Notes: generated by a model not told the origin, from the letters alone. 57,778 nt of DNA from an uncultured Lachnospiraceae bacterium (GCA_947571775.1 CANOZK010000013.1:1-57778); one strand, 5' to 3'. Positions 7,373-16,140 are shown, counted from the first letter of the stretch. Numbers and translations: made by a program.

Positions 7373-8149
7373 TCATATGCCGCTTTCTGCCCACTGCCGG
7401 ATTTCTGCCTCACTGTCTGCCACGTCTTCTCTGGAGAGGGAGAGCGTACGGCCGCTTAGCACCGCATTAGGCTGTAATTCAGAAATGGTATCCCTTGTGT
7501 TGGAAAAACCGCTTCCGCCATGCGTTACAAACGGGATGATTGTTTTTCCACTGAAATCATATTCTTCCAAAAAAGTATAAACCGGCATCGGCAGATCGGC
7601 CCACCAATTTGGAAAACCCAGAATTATCGTGTCATATTGTTCCAAATTCTGAATATGGTTTTTCAGCTCTGGACGTGCGTTTTCATCCTGTTCATCTGCC
7701 GCCTGGTCAACTAGCGGGTCATGGTCAAGCGGATAATCCTCTATTGCCTCAATACGGAACAGATCGCCGCCTGCCATTTCCTGTACAATTTTTGCCACAT
7801 ACTCTGTATTGCCATAAACTTCACCATCCCGTACTACAATACTTGCGCCTGACACGGCGTCCACACCGGAAGGATCTACATCCTCCGGTATGGAAAAATA
7901 TGCAATTAAAATACGCGCGTTTTCGGCATCACTTGTTTCACTGTGTTCTGCTGTTGTATTGTTTTTGGATTCTGCCTGCGTATCCTGCTCTGTCTGTATC
8001 CCTTGTGCCGTTTGCGTTTGTTTTTCTTCTTTGCTTCCACAAGCTGTCAGACCAAGTGTCAGCAGCGCGCCCGTCAAAATAAATATGGTTTTTACACAAT
8101 ATCTCTTAGTTTTCTCCTGACATGAAGAAATATCCGAAAAGTGTTTCAT
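7373..8149 (-). CDS. Flavodoxin-domain lipoprotein
   Basis: A 258-aa protein with a lipoprotein signal: an 18-residue basic N-terminus, a hydrophobic stretch, and lipobox LTACGS with lipidated Cys37. A Thr/Gln/Glu-rich linker (38-77) leads to a flavodoxin domain. ILIAYFSIPEDVD replaces the usual T/S-rich FMN loop but is followed by GNTEYVAKIV, and the conserved GFPNWWADLPMPVYTF and EEYDFSGKTIIPF motifs are present. It should sit outside the membrane and bind FMN. AAAGGAGC precedes the ATG. It lies 21 bases downstream of a second flavodoxin lipoprotein, so they likely share a transcript. Confidence 0.85.
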   Translation of the reverse strand: MKHFSDISSCQEKTKRYCVKTIFILTGALLTLGLTACGSKEEKQTQTAQGIQTEQDTQAESKNNTTAEHSETSDAENARILIAYFSIPEDVDPSGVDAVSGASIVVRDGEVYGNTEYVAKIVQEMAGGDLFRIEAIEDYPLDHDPLVDQAADEQDENARPELKNHIQNLEQYDTIILGFPNWWADLPMPVYTFLEEYDFSGKTIIPFVTHGGSGFSNTRDTISELQPNAVLSGRTLSLSREDVADSEAEIRQWAESGI

Positions 8150-8170
8150 TGATACGTCGCTCCTTTTCCA

Positions 8171-8827
8171 TTAGAATGCCAGGCTTTCTACCCAAGCCTT
8201 CACCTCTTCCTGCGAAGCTCCCGACTGGAAGCGCTCGCCCTCCTGCCATTGCCCTGTCCCGGCAAGTTCCGAAAGCAGTTGTCCGCTTTCTCCCAAACCA
8301 GAACTTGCAGACGTGCAGAACGGTATCACGGTTTTTCCAGTGAAATCATTCGCTGTAACAAATCCGTCCACTGGCCATGCAGCGATCCCCCACCAGATGG
8401 GGTACCCGATAAATACGGTGTCATAAGAATCCCAATCGGGAACGGTGTCTGACACCAATTCTACATTTCTTTCATCCTCGTTCTCGTGTTCCCTGCATAC
8501 GCGGCTGTCCTCATTCGTCCAGTCAAGGTCTGCGTCGGTATATGGCACGGACGGCTCCAGTTCAAACACGTCCCCTCCTGTCGCTGCTGCAATATAATCC
8601 GCGACTTCCTCGGTATTCCCGGACGCCGAATAATAGACAACCAGTGTCTTGCCGCCTGCGTTTCCTGAATTATCCATATCTTCTGTATCAGAAGTCGATT
8701 CCTCGGCACTGCTGGCGGTTTCCTCTTCATCAACAGACGATTCTTCCGTTGACTGCTGCGCATTTCCACAAGCAGTAAGACAAAACGCAAGCAGTAGACT
8801 CATTAAAATAGCCGTTAATTTTCTCAT
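8171..8827 (-). CDS. Flavodoxin-domain lipoprotein
   Basis: A 218-aa lipoprotein: signal MRKLTAILMSLLLAFCLTACG with lipidated Cys20, an acidic Ser/Glu linker to about residue 58, then flavodoxin. The FMN loop is VVYYSASGNTEEVADYI, and GYPIWWGIAAWPVDGF and GKTVIPFCTSASSG follow. It is the most canonical flavodoxin of the cluster. It probably accepts or passes electrons on the outer face of the membrane or in the cell wall space. It lies 56 bases downstream of the iron-dependent alcohol dehydrogenase gene on the same strand. Confidence 0.88.
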   Translation of the reverse strand: MRKLTAILMSLLLAFCLTACGNAQQSTEESSVDEEETASSAEESTSDTEDMDNSGNAGGKTLVVYYSASGNTEEVADYIAAATGGDVFELEPSVPYTDADLDWTNEDSRVCREHENEDERNVELVSDTVPDWDSYDTVFIGYPIWWGIAAWPVDGFVTANDFTGKTVIPFCTSASSGLGESGQLLSELAGTGQWQEGERFQSGASQEEVKAWVESLAF

Positions 8828-8883
8828 GGTAATGTTCCCCTTTCCTTATATCGCCCATCCTCTCCAGGCATAAAGTCATTGAA

Positions 8884-10053
8884 TCATAGACATTCTTTGA
8901 AGATTTCAAATATTTCTTCGTGCGTCAGCTTCTTATAACTGCCTGGTACGAGCGCGCAGGAATTAGCAATCACTTTTAAATCCATATCCTCTTTGATTCC
9001 TAATTCCCGTAAGTTCACAGGCAGCCCGATTTCCAAAATAAAGTCTTCCAGCGCGTCTATTCCGGCACGGGCAATTTCCTCGTCTGTTTTTCCGTCAGGA
9101 GAAATCCCCCATACCTCTACGGCAAACCTTCTAAATTTTGTGAGACCCTCCTGATAAATATGGCGGTAATAAGTCGGGTGAAGTACCGACAGTCCTGCGC
9201 CATGATTGCAGTTTGTATAAGCTCCAAGCTGATGCTCCATCTGATGACACTGGAAATCCGTGCGTTTTCCCAGTTTAATGATCCGGTTTTCTGCCATTGT
9301 CGCATCCCACATCAGATTACTCCTAGCTGTATAGTCCTCCGGGTTTCGGATGGCAGCCCGAAGGTTACGGATCACATTGCGCATAAGTGCCTCGGCAATA
9401 TCATCGGAAACATTGTCCTCGTTCGGCTCGCTGAAATAGATTTCCATGATGTGTGAGAGGATGTCAAAGCTGCCGGATACCATCTGGAATTTGGGGACAC
9501 TGTAAGTATAAACCGGATCCAGTAAGGCAAATTTCGGGTTACATTTTGGATAGTCGCGTCCAGTCTTTATTTTCAGTTGCTCATTGGTAATCACCGCCCC
9601 GCCGTTGCATTCGCTCCCGGTTCCTGCCACTGTGACAATCACGCCGAGCGGAAGCGGCTCAAAATCAAAGATACCCGGCCTTGCCCAGAAATCCTCCCAA
9701 ACATCGCCCTCATACCGGGCAGCAATGGAAACCGCTTTACAACAATCCATAACCGATCCGCCTCCGACGCCAAGAATCAATCCCACCTGGTTTTCCCTTG
9801 CCAGTTTTGCTCCCTCCAGAACCTTTGCATAGGTAGGATTTGCCATAATGCCGGGAAACTCAACGATATGCTTTCCTGCTTCTTTCAAAATAGAGACTAC
9901 CTCGTCATAGACGCCATTTTTCTTAATAGATCCGCCTCCATAAGCCAGCATAACCGTATCTCCATAACCTTTTGTCAGGCAGACCAGATATTCCTTTACA
10001 CAACCTTTGCCAAAAAGTACTTTTGTCGCATTCTCAAAAATAAAATTATTCAT
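8884..10053 (-). CDS. Iron-containing alcohol dehydrogenase
   Basis: A 389-aa Fe-dependent alcohol dehydrogenase of the YqhD/butanol dehydrogenase type. The N-terminal NAD(P)-binding part has YGGGSIKKNGVYDEV and GVGGGSVMDCCKA. The C-terminal part has metal-binding residues in FDILSHIMEIYF and in HQMEHQLGAYTNCNHGAGLSV. It would reduce aldehydes to alcohols with NAD(P)H in the cytoplasm. The start at 10053 (MNNFIFENAT) is chosen because GAGGAG lies before it. A longer frame from 10080 lacks such a site. It follows a LysR regulator with a terminator between, and precedes two flavodoxin lipoprotein genes. Confidence 0.92.
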   Translation of the reverse strand: MNNFIFENATKVLFGKGCVKEYLVCLTKGYGDTVMLAYGGGSIKKNGVYDEVVSILKEAGKHIVEFPGIMANPTYAKVLEGAKLARENQVGLILGVGGGSVMDCCKAVSIAARYEGDVWEDFWARPGIFDFEPLPLGVIVTVAGTGSECNGGAVITNEQLKIKTGRDYPKCNPKFALLDPVYTYSVPKFQMVSGSFDILSHIMEIYFSEPNEDNVSDDIAEALMRNVIRNLRAAIRNPEDYTARSNLMWDATMAENRIIKLGKRTDFQCHQMEHQLGAYTNCNHGAGLSVLHPTYYRHIYQEGLTKFRRFAVEVWGISPDGKTDEEIARAGIDALEDFILEIGLPVNLRELGIKEDMDLKVIANSCALVPGSYKKLTHEEIFEIFKECL

Positions 10054-10110
10054 GTTCTGATTCTCCTCAATATAATCCATTTTCTATCGGCTCTTCTTTA
10101 CAAAGTATAA

Positions 10111-10145
10111 AAAAAACGAGACCGAAAAAGAAGTCCCGTTTTGTT
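10111..10145 (-). terminator. Terminator after the LysR gene
   Basis: On the minus strand ACGGGAC (10139-10133) pairs with GTCTCGT, with one G-T pair, and is followed by eight T. It separates the LysR gene from the alcohol dehydrogenase gene. Confidence 0.7.
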
Positions 10146-10165
10146 CATCAGTTTATACTCAAAGG

Positions 10166-11053
10166 TTATAACGCCATTTGGGCCGCCGCAAGAAATTGTT
10201 TCACGTTTTCGGAAGGGTGCGGAGAATGGAGCAGACCGTAAGGTATACTGTGTTCCCATTCTACTGGAATGACTTTCAAGAGCGGATGCACACTCGCCCA
10301 CCCTGCGATCGCCAGCAACACATCGTTGCTGTTCTCACAGCGGTTAAACACTTCCATGCTGTAAAAATCAAAATCTATAATATGGATCTGGCTGTGGTTC
10401 TGCCAGATATCATCTCGGAGCCTGTCCACATAGTTGCTCCACTCCCGGCGCATCAGCATCAGATTTTCTCCGTAAAGATCTTTTAGCTGCAGCCTGTCTT
10501 TTGATGCTAACCGATGATGGATAGAAACCGCACAGCAGAACGGCTCGCGGGATAATTCAAGTCCTTTGCAGCGGCGCAGATCCAACATCGTTTCATCGAA
10601 TATTCCGCCAATCACGTCAATGTTTTTTCCAAGGTTTCCTAATATTTCCCTGGCGTTTTCCGGTGTATTCTCAAATGGTATAATCTGAAATTTCATATCT
10701 GGGCAATGCTCTTGTATCTTTGTCCACAGTTGCATCAAAAGCTGCGCAGGGGTCATTGGAGAACTGCCGATACGAATCACCTTCGCATCTTCCTGCATAG
10801 CATTTTTCGCCCGGATGACCGAATCCCTGCAATATTGGATGATATATTTCGTATCCTGATATAAGGATTTTCCGGCCTTTGTCAAAGTCAGTCCCCTGTG
10901 GGTTCTCTTAAACAATTTCACATCCAAAGAAGCCTCCAGAAGATTGATCTGCTTTATAACTGCGGTCGGAGTAATATAGGATTCTTCCGCCGCTTTGTTG
11001 AAGCTACCCGCATCTGCTACACGAATAAATGTTTCAAGCTGTGGGTTATACAT
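10166..11053 (-). CDS. LysR-family transcriptional regulator
   Basis: A 295-aa LysR-type regulator. The N-terminal winged helix (1-60) reads LETFIRVADAGSFNKAAEESYITPTAVIKQI and KLFKRTHRGLTLTKAG, the standard pattern. A periplasmic-binding-like effector domain fills residues 90-290. It lies directly upstream of the alcohol dehydrogenase and flavodoxin genes on the same strand, so it probably controls them. The inducer is not evident. Confidence 0.9.
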   Translation of the reverse strand: MYNPQLETFIRVADAGSFNKAAEESYITPTAVIKQINLLEASLDVKLFKRTHRGLTLTKAGKSLYQDTKYIIQYCRDSVIRAKNAMQEDAKVIRIGSSPMTPAQLLMQLWTKIQEHCPDMKFQIIPFENTPENAREILGNLGKNIDVIGGIFDETMLDLRRCKGLELSREPFCCAVSIHHRLASKDRLQLKDLYGENLMLMRREWSNYVDRLRDDIWQNHSQIHIIDFDFYSMEVFNRCENSNDVLLAIAGWASVHPLLKVIPVEWEHSIPYGLLHSPHPSENVKQFLAAAQMAL

Positions 11054-11204
11054 TTGGATCGCCTTCCTTCACTGAAATATAGTCTAACATTTATTTTCCA
11101 ATCTTTGCATACTCATCATATACAAAAAAACGAATAAATTCAAGTTTGCCTCTCACATAAATCGTTCCCGTTCTAAGATTCCTTATTTTTGAAACCATTT
11201 CACA

Positions 11205-11508
11205 CTACCCGTACACAGGGAAAATACTTGGTATTATATCTCCGCATATGGTTTTGACCTTCTTTTTCGCTCTTTCCATATTTTCAGCATTTGGGGCGAA
11301 TGATCGCAGCAGATCACATTCTTTACTGGAAGATTGTGGATAACTATATCTGCCATTTTTCCAGTTCCACAGCCGATGTCCAGCCATGACACGTATGCAA
11401 AACCGTCCGCGCAATGTCTATGATTTGCATAAAATATTCTTCATAATATGGCAGAGTAGCCACGATACCTTTATCATATTTTTCTGGTAAAAAGGCTTGC
11501 CTGAACAT
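11205..11508 (-). pseudogene. Frameshifted class I SAM-dependent methyltransferase fragment
   Basis: The minus strand begins MFRQAFLPEKYDKGIVATLP and YYEEYFMQIIDIART, then a different frame reads WLDIGCGTGKMADIVI and CCDHSPQMLKIWKERK. LDIGCGTGKM is motif I of class I methyltransferases. A frameshift lies near 11400 and another near 11270, and the C-terminal half is missing. It ends 8 bases after the CAT-like gene and may once have been translated with it. Confidence 0.65.
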
Positions 11509-11516
11509 AGAAACGC

Positions 11517-12137
11517 CTACTCAAAATTATCTAAATAGCACTGTAATTTCTCGGCAAGTTTCCCGATATGTACGCCATCTACAAATGAGTGATGTACTTG
11601 TACGGAGAACGGCATCCACACTTTATCGTTTTTCTCGTAAAATTTTCCCCAGTCAAATAGTGGGGTTGCATTGTCTTTTTTTCCAGATTCCGTATGAGAA
11701 ATATGGGTATAGGATACCCACGGAAATGCTGAAAACTGATAAATATCGTTTGCCATTGGAGCAGTAAAATACTCGGTCTGATTTTCCTGCGTCTTTTTCG
11801 CTAAAGCGACATATTCTTCTATTGTTTCTTGCATAGGAACGTTCACTACTTTAAAAAGCTCCGTAACTTTGTCGAGATATGTAAACGACGTATGGATTGT
11901 TTCAAAAATGGCAGGTTTCCCATCCACAAAACGGCAGCGGAATTCTTGAATATCATTTGCACATTTTGTTACTGCATACACAAAAGAGAATGTAAAGGAA
12001 TGCTTTCTTTTCTTTACCTGTGAAAGAAAATTGGTTACGTCTATATCAAAAGTGACGCAATATTGTGGCTGAATGCTGTTCTGAAATACTTTGCAGTGCA
12101 TAGCCCTATGCCATGTAGATACATCAATAAACTGCAT
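11517..12137 (-). CDS. Chloramphenicol acetyltransferase-family protein (CatA-like)
   Basis: A 206-aa protein of CAT family length and fold. It has the active-site motif HHSFVDG at residues 182-188 and FSFVYAVTKCAN, like the FSALFMYAVLKAVN region of CatA enzymes. It would acetylate an acceptor such as chloramphenicol with acetyl-CoA, but divergent members act on other or unknown substrates, so resistance is not certain. AGAGGAG precedes the ATG. A strong promoter with direct repeats lies directly upstream. Confidence 0.82.
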   Translation of the reverse strand: MQFIDVSTWHRAMHCKVFQNSIQPQYCVTFDIDVTNFLSQVKKRKHSFTFSFVYAVTKCANDIQEFRCRFVDGKPAIFETIHTSFTYLDKVTELFKVVNVPMQETIEEYVALAKKTQENQTEYFTAPMANDIYQFSAFPWVSYTHISHTESGKKDNATPLFDWGKFYEKNDKVWMPFSVQVHHSFVDGVHIGKLAEKLQCYLDNFE

Positions 12138-12170
12138 ACAATCTCCTCTCTATCTAAAATACTTTCTTGT

Positions 12171-12212
12171 ATCATACCCCATATATTGTATGATGTCAAT
12201 ATGTTGTATGAT
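12171..12212 (-). promoter_or_regulatory. Promoter and direct-repeat operator of the CAT-like gene
   Basis: On the minus strand TTGACA (12199-12194), 17 bases, TATGAT (12176-12171) is a near-consensus sigma-A promoter. Two copies of ATCATACAAYATAT, 18 bp apart (12212-12199 and 12194-12181), overlap the -35 box. A regulator binding them would block or modulate transcription. Confidence 0.7.
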
Positions 12213-12224
12213 GACTATGCGTAA

Positions 12225-12258
12225 AAGAAAAGCACTTGCTTTTATCCCAAGTGCTCAA
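12225..12258 (-). terminator. Terminator after the GntR gene
   Basis: On the minus strand AGCACTTG pairs with CAAGTGCT (12255-12248 with 12238-12231), followed by TTTCTTTT. It lies just after the stop codon of the GntR gene. Confidence 0.7.
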
Positions 12259-12261
12259 TCT

Positions 12262-12942
12262 TCATTCAATATTCAATTGTTTTATGGCATGCATGATATG
12301 AATCCTCATGGCGCTCTTTGCTCCTTCCGCGTTGCGCTGCTCCAAAAAATCCATGATCATCCTATGGTCAACGATTGTATCGTTAACTGCTTTTTCGCTC
12401 TGGCTGGATAATACAACGCCTTTTGAAATGGCCTGATACAATATTGGCATCAGTTTATTCATAAATTCATTGTGGGTAGCCTGTGCGATAGACTTATGAA
12501 ACGATTGTTCCTCTTTGGTTCTATCCCCGCCAGTTCTAATTTCCTCTTCAATCCGCCTTCCGTAATCAAGTATCCTTTTTATTTCTGCATCTGTGCCCCT
12601 TACAGCCGCAAGATAAGCTGCTTCCGGCTCAAAAATCAACCGCATTTCGTAGAGGTCTTTCGCATTTACTTTAATAGCAGAAAGCTGTTCAAAATCCTGC
12701 GGCTGTTTCAGCGCTTTTTCCGTAACATAAGTTCCCCTGCCGCGTCTGATTTCCAGTATATCGTAAGCAACCAATATTCTGATTGCTTCCCGCAGAGTTG
12801 TTCGACTTACGTTCAGCTCCTGTGACAATTCTATTTCATTTGGAAGTTTGTCTCCAACGGAAAAACGTTTTTCTATGGTTATCATAGACAGAATATTATC
12901 GGCTACGCTTTGGGAGAGCATTTTACTTTTCATAGTTTTCAC
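12262..12942 (-). CDS. GntR/FadR-family transcriptional regulator with FCD domain
   Basis: A 226-aa regulator. The winged helix at residues 10-75 has KLPNEIELSQELNVSRTTLREAIRIL and RRGRGTYVTEK. The FCD effector domain at about 95-215 includes LYEMRLIFEPEAAYLA and the metal-site histidines in SFHKSIAQATH and DHRMIMDFLEQRN. Members usually respond to small carboxylic acids. The gene has its own promoter and terminator. No obvious target is adjacent except the MATE gene upstream or the CAT-like gene downstream. Confidence 0.9.
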   Translation of the reverse strand: MKTMKSKMLSQSVADNILSMITIEKRFSVGDKLPNEIELSQELNVSRTTLREAIRILVAYDILEIRRGRGTYVTEKALKQPQDFEQLSAIKVNAKDLYEMRLIFEPEAAYLAAVRGTDAEIKRILDYGRRIEEEIRTGGDRTKEEQSFHKSIAQATHNEFMNKLMPILYQAISKGVVLSSQSEKAVNDTIVDHRMIMDFLEQRNAEGAKSAMRIHIMHAIKQLNIE

Positions 12943-12963
12943 CCTTTTTATCGACTGAAATTT

Positions 12964-12991
12964 ATTATACCATAGTTTTCCTGTTTTTCAA
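12964..12991 (-). promoter_or_regulatory. Promoter of the GntR gene
   Basis: On the minus strand TTGAAA (12991-12986), 16 bases, TATAAT (12969-12964), about 22 bases before the start codon. Confidence 0.6.
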
Positions 12992-13027
12992 TACTCTGCG
13001 CAAGACATCATTCCAGATAGCATCCTT

Positions 13028-14368
13028 TCACAGATAACCATAATGTTTTCGATATTTCAGTATCAGATACACCGTCAGCATAAACGTGAGCAGTTCTGCA
13101 ACCGGAATTGCCAGCCATATACCTGTTACCTTTAAAAATTTTGGCAAAGCCAAAAGAAAAATTGTGATAAATCCAAACGTCCGAAGGAAAGATATTGTTG
13201 CAGATACTTTTCCATTGGATAATGCCGTAAATAAGGCGGAAGCGAAAATATTGCATCCAGAGAACAAAAAACTGAATGAAAAAATGGAAAATCCCGTTTT
13301 TGTAATCTCAAAAACATTCTGATTATTCTCCGCAAATATCCTGGCAATGTTTTCCCCGCCAAACAGAGAAAACAAAAATACGAAAATAGAAATTCCTGCT
13401 ATAAAACACAAACAAGTATGAACTGTCTTTTTTAGCTGTTTTACACTCCCGCTCCCAAAATTATAGCTTATAACGGGAGCTGTTCCCATAGAAAAACCAA
13501 TATAGAGAGTTGTCAAAAGGAACTGCGAATATATAACAACCGTAATCGCCGCCACGCCGTCCTCGCCTAACAGCCTCATCATCGTCGCATTAAACAGAAA
13601 TGTCGTTACGGCAATCGAACACTGGCTTACCATTTCCGATGCACCATTGGAACAGCTCTTTAGCAAAACAGAAACGTCCATTTTGGGCATACAAAAATGC
13701 AATTCGCTCTTTCCTGTCAGAAAAAAGATGGTGCCAATAAGCGTGGGGATCGTATAGCCAACGCCGGTTCCAATGGCGGCGCCCTGGATTCCCATTTGCA
13801 GCAAAACAATAAAAACATAATCCAAAACAATATTGGCAATCCCTGCCAGGACAGCAAGTACCAGACCCAAAGTTGGTTTTCCCGCTGTTACAAATAGATT
13901 CTGGTATAAAACCTGCATAATATTTCCGACAACAAAAATAAGCTGTACGGTCAGATAATCCCTGCAATAAGGAAATAGAATTTCACTTGCACCCAATCCC
14001 CAAATAATTTCATCCGAAAAGATAAGCCCTACCACTGTAATAATCAGACCGATCGCTGCTCCCGTCACAATAATTAGTGTGAAATTACTTCGGGCTTCCT
14101 CCGCTTTTCCGTTCCCCATTTTCTTTGCAACAACCGCACTGCCGCCTGTCGCAAGCATCGTCCCCAGACCAACAATCAGATTGATGATGGGGCAGACGAT
14201 GTTGATGGACGACAATGCATTTGTATCAACAAATCGGGCTACAAAAATAGTGTCTACAATGGTATAAAATCCCATAAACAGCATCATCACCATACTCGGA
14301 AAAGCAAATTTAATAAGAGATAAGACCGTAAATTTTCTCGCTAATGGATTTCCCTGTATTTCGCTCAT
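13028..14368 (-). CDS. MATE-family multidrug efflux transporter
   Basis: A 446-aa membrane protein with about 12 hydrophobic segments and the MATE pattern. It opens NPLARKFTVLSLIKFAFPSM and has GLGTMLATGGSAVVAKKMGNGK in the first half, with the repeated MatE half from about residue 235. It would export cationic compounds using a Na+ or H+ gradient. GAGGAGAC precedes the start. It begins 13 bases after the AraC-GNAT gene, so they form an operon. Confidence 0.92.
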   Translation of the reverse strand: MSEIQGNPLARKFTVLSLIKFAFPSMVMMLFMGFYTIVDTIFVARFVDTNALSSINIVCPIINLIVGLGTMLATGGSAVVAKKMGNGKAEEARSNFTLIIVTGAAIGLIITVVGLIFSDEIIWGLGASEILFPYCRDYLTVQLIFVVGNIMQVLYQNLFVTAGKPTLGLVLAVLAGIANIVLDYVFIVLLQMGIQGAAIGTGVGYTIPTLIGTIFFLTGKSELHFCMPKMDVSVLLKSCSNGASEMVSQCSIAVTTFLFNATMMRLLGEDGVAAITVVIYSQFLLTTLYIGFSMGTAPVISYNFGSGSVKQLKKTVHTCLCFIAGISIFVFLFSLFGGENIARIFAENNQNVFEITKTGFSIFSFSFLFSGCNIFASALFTALSNGKVSATISFLRTFGFITIFLLALPKFLKVTGIWLAIPVAELLTFMLTVYLILKYRKHYGYL

Positions 14369-14381
14369 TATTTTGTCTCCT

Positions 14382-15263
14382 CTATCGATTGCCTAACGGC
14401 ATAGAGGCATTCCCAAAGAGAGTTTCCTCCCGGTTCCCTGGAAGAAGCACAAAACGCTGTGTCGGATACCCATATTCCACAAGCAGTTCCCGTTCTGTAA
14501 ATCCAAGGCGGCAATATTCTTCGCGGTAACCCGTATCCGCTTTATCGCCTGCGCGGTATGTCGTCAAAGTAATCTCTTTGCCATAAAGCAATTCGTCCAC
14601 CAGCTTATCAAGAAACAGCTCTGTAACGCCCAGATACCGGTATTGCGGATGGACAGCCCAAAAATCTATATTTCCTGTGTCGGGTGAAAATCCCATCACA
14701 CCGATTGTCATATCCTCGTCACGCAAAATCAAAGCCTTTTTAGCAGCGATATACAGATACAGGTTTGTGGTGTATTCGTCTTTGTTTAGGCATGGGTATC
14801 CGTCGATCGCAAGATTTACCAATTCCATCCAATCGTCCACATCCGCAGGCGCAGCAAACTTTATATTGTCTTTTGTGAAATTTGTTTTTATCAGTTCCTC
14901 TTTGAGATGGATTTCAAGCTGTAATGGGTAGAAACTCCCCGTTTCCCGAAATCCCGCTGGGGAAATTTTATACATCGCTTTGAAAATATCCGTAAACGCC
15001 TGCTGGCTTTCATATCCGCTCATAAGAGCAATTTCAATAATTGGTCTTTCGGAAAACACAAGCAGTTTTGCTGCTTCTGTAAGCTGACGCCTTTTTGCGT
15101 AATCGTGAATGGTCAAACCGACAGTCTTTGTAAAGAGCCGGTGCAGATGGTATTTAGAATAATGCAATGCGGCCGCCACCGTATCTAAATCTGTCTTTTC
15201 GTGTATGCGCTCCTCTATATAACGGATAGCCTGCGAAACAATGTGTACTCTCTGAGCTTTCAT
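14382..15263 (-). CDS. AraC-type regulator fused to a GNAT-like acetyltransferase domain
   Basis: A 293-aa protein. Residues 1-110 form an AraC DNA-binding domain with two helix-turn-helices (DLDTVAAALHYSKYHLHRLF and IIEIALMSGYESQQAFTDIF). Residues about 130-275 look like a GNAT domain, with IGVMGFSPDTGNIDFWAVHP and a helix starting YRYLGVTELFLDKLV, the acetyl-CoA-binding region. Such fusions are known among Clostridia regulators. Because it is co-transcribed with the MATE gene just downstream, it probably controls that pump. Confidence 0.85.
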   Translation of the reverse strand: MKAQRVHIVSQAIRYIEERIHEKTDLDTVAAALHYSKYHLHRLFTKTVGLTIHDYAKRRQLTEAAKLLVFSERPIIEIALMSGYESQQAFTDIFKAMYKISPAGFRETGSFYPLQLEIHLKEELIKTNFTKDNIKFAAPADVDDWMELVNLAIDGYPCLNKDEYTTNLYLYIAAKKALILRDEDMTIGVMGFSPDTGNIDFWAVHPQYRYLGVTELFLDKLVDELLYGKEITLTTYRAGDKADTGYREEYCRLGFTERELLVEYGYPTQRFVLLPGNREETLFGNASMPLGNR

Positions 15264-15402
15264 TCTGCGCTCTCCTTTCCTGTTTTTCCTATGCTTTTTT
15301 GAGTATAGAGGGATACCCTTATGGTCGTTCCAATGGGATATTATAAAACAAAGAGAGTTTTATTTTTTCATTATTCTTGCTATGTTTTTTCATGACCAAC
15401 GG

Positions 15403-15930
15403 TTAAGTAAATTCCTTTTTAATCGTTGTAATCCATTCTTCGATTGCCTGTACCAATAGAGACTGCTGACGCAAAACCGCTATGCCCGTAGCCGGAATAT
15501 CGGGGTTATTTCCTTTTAAAACAATGTTTTCTTCCAGATATCTTTTCAGCACATTGATATTGCTCTCAATGTTATCCAGACATTCCTTTTGTCTCTCCTT
15601 TGTCATGCTCTCCAAATTCACGATGACTGCATTAAAATCCAAGAATATGTTGATTGGCTTGCAGGATATCTCAAGCATAAGTTTTTCAAACTCTTGCCTT
15701 CCTGCATCCGTTAACGAATATACCGCCTTTTGGGGCATTTTTCCTTCTTTTTGCGTTCGGCTTGTAATCAAGCCTTTTTCTTCTAACTGGATAACTTTTT
15801 TGTAGATAGACGGAGTGCTGATTTTTACCCATTTTGAAATGTTGCGGTATTCCACTAATTTCTGAATATCATATGCACTCAAAGATTCCTGTTTCAACAT
15901 TCCCAGTACAATTAAATCAATCGCTGCCAC
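15403..15930 (-). CDS. PadR-family transcriptional regulator
   Basis: A 175-aa regulator. The winged helix (1-80) has IDLIVLGMLKQESLSAYDIQ and PSIYKKVIQLEEKGLI, typical of PadR, and a helical C-terminal dimerisation domain (100-175) completes it. It diverges from a MATE transporter gene. The intergenic region holds two matching palindromes, one inside the transporter promoter. PadR proteins usually repress a neighbouring transporter and release on ligand binding. Confidence 0.9.
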   Translation of the reverse strand: MAAIDLIVLGMLKQESLSAYDIQKLVEYRNISKWVKISTPSIYKKVIQLEEKGLITSRTQKEGKMPQKAVYSLTDAGRQEFEKLMLEISCKPINIFLDFNAVIVNLESMTKERQKECLDNIESNINVLKRYLEENIVLKGNNPDIPATGIAVLRQQSLLVQAIEEWITTIKKEFT

Positions 15931-16077
15931 TTTAAAATCCTCCTTTTTTGTAACTAATTTGCTTTAGCAAATGGATGGTGTGCTTGTCCCCTAGATTTTT
16001 AATTTAGTCACAGAAATCAAGTTTGTTGATAATGATACATTTTTTTACGTGAGTTCAATTAATTCTGCTTTAGAAAC

Positions 16078-16140
16078 TTGACAAGTACTATAAATTATAG
16101 TAGAATAAGCTCTGCGGCGCAATTACTATATTTTATAGTA
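16078..16140 (+). promoter_or_regulatory. MATE promoter with two PadR-type operators
   Basis: TTGACA (16078-16083), 17 bases, TAGAAT (16101-16106) forms a sigma-A promoter. The near-palindrome TACTATAAATTATAGTA (16086-16102) fills its spacer, and a second, TACTATATTTTATAGTA, lies at 16124-16140. Repressor bound at these sites would block the transporter gene. The PadR gene starts 148 bases to the left on the other strand. Confidence 0.75.
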
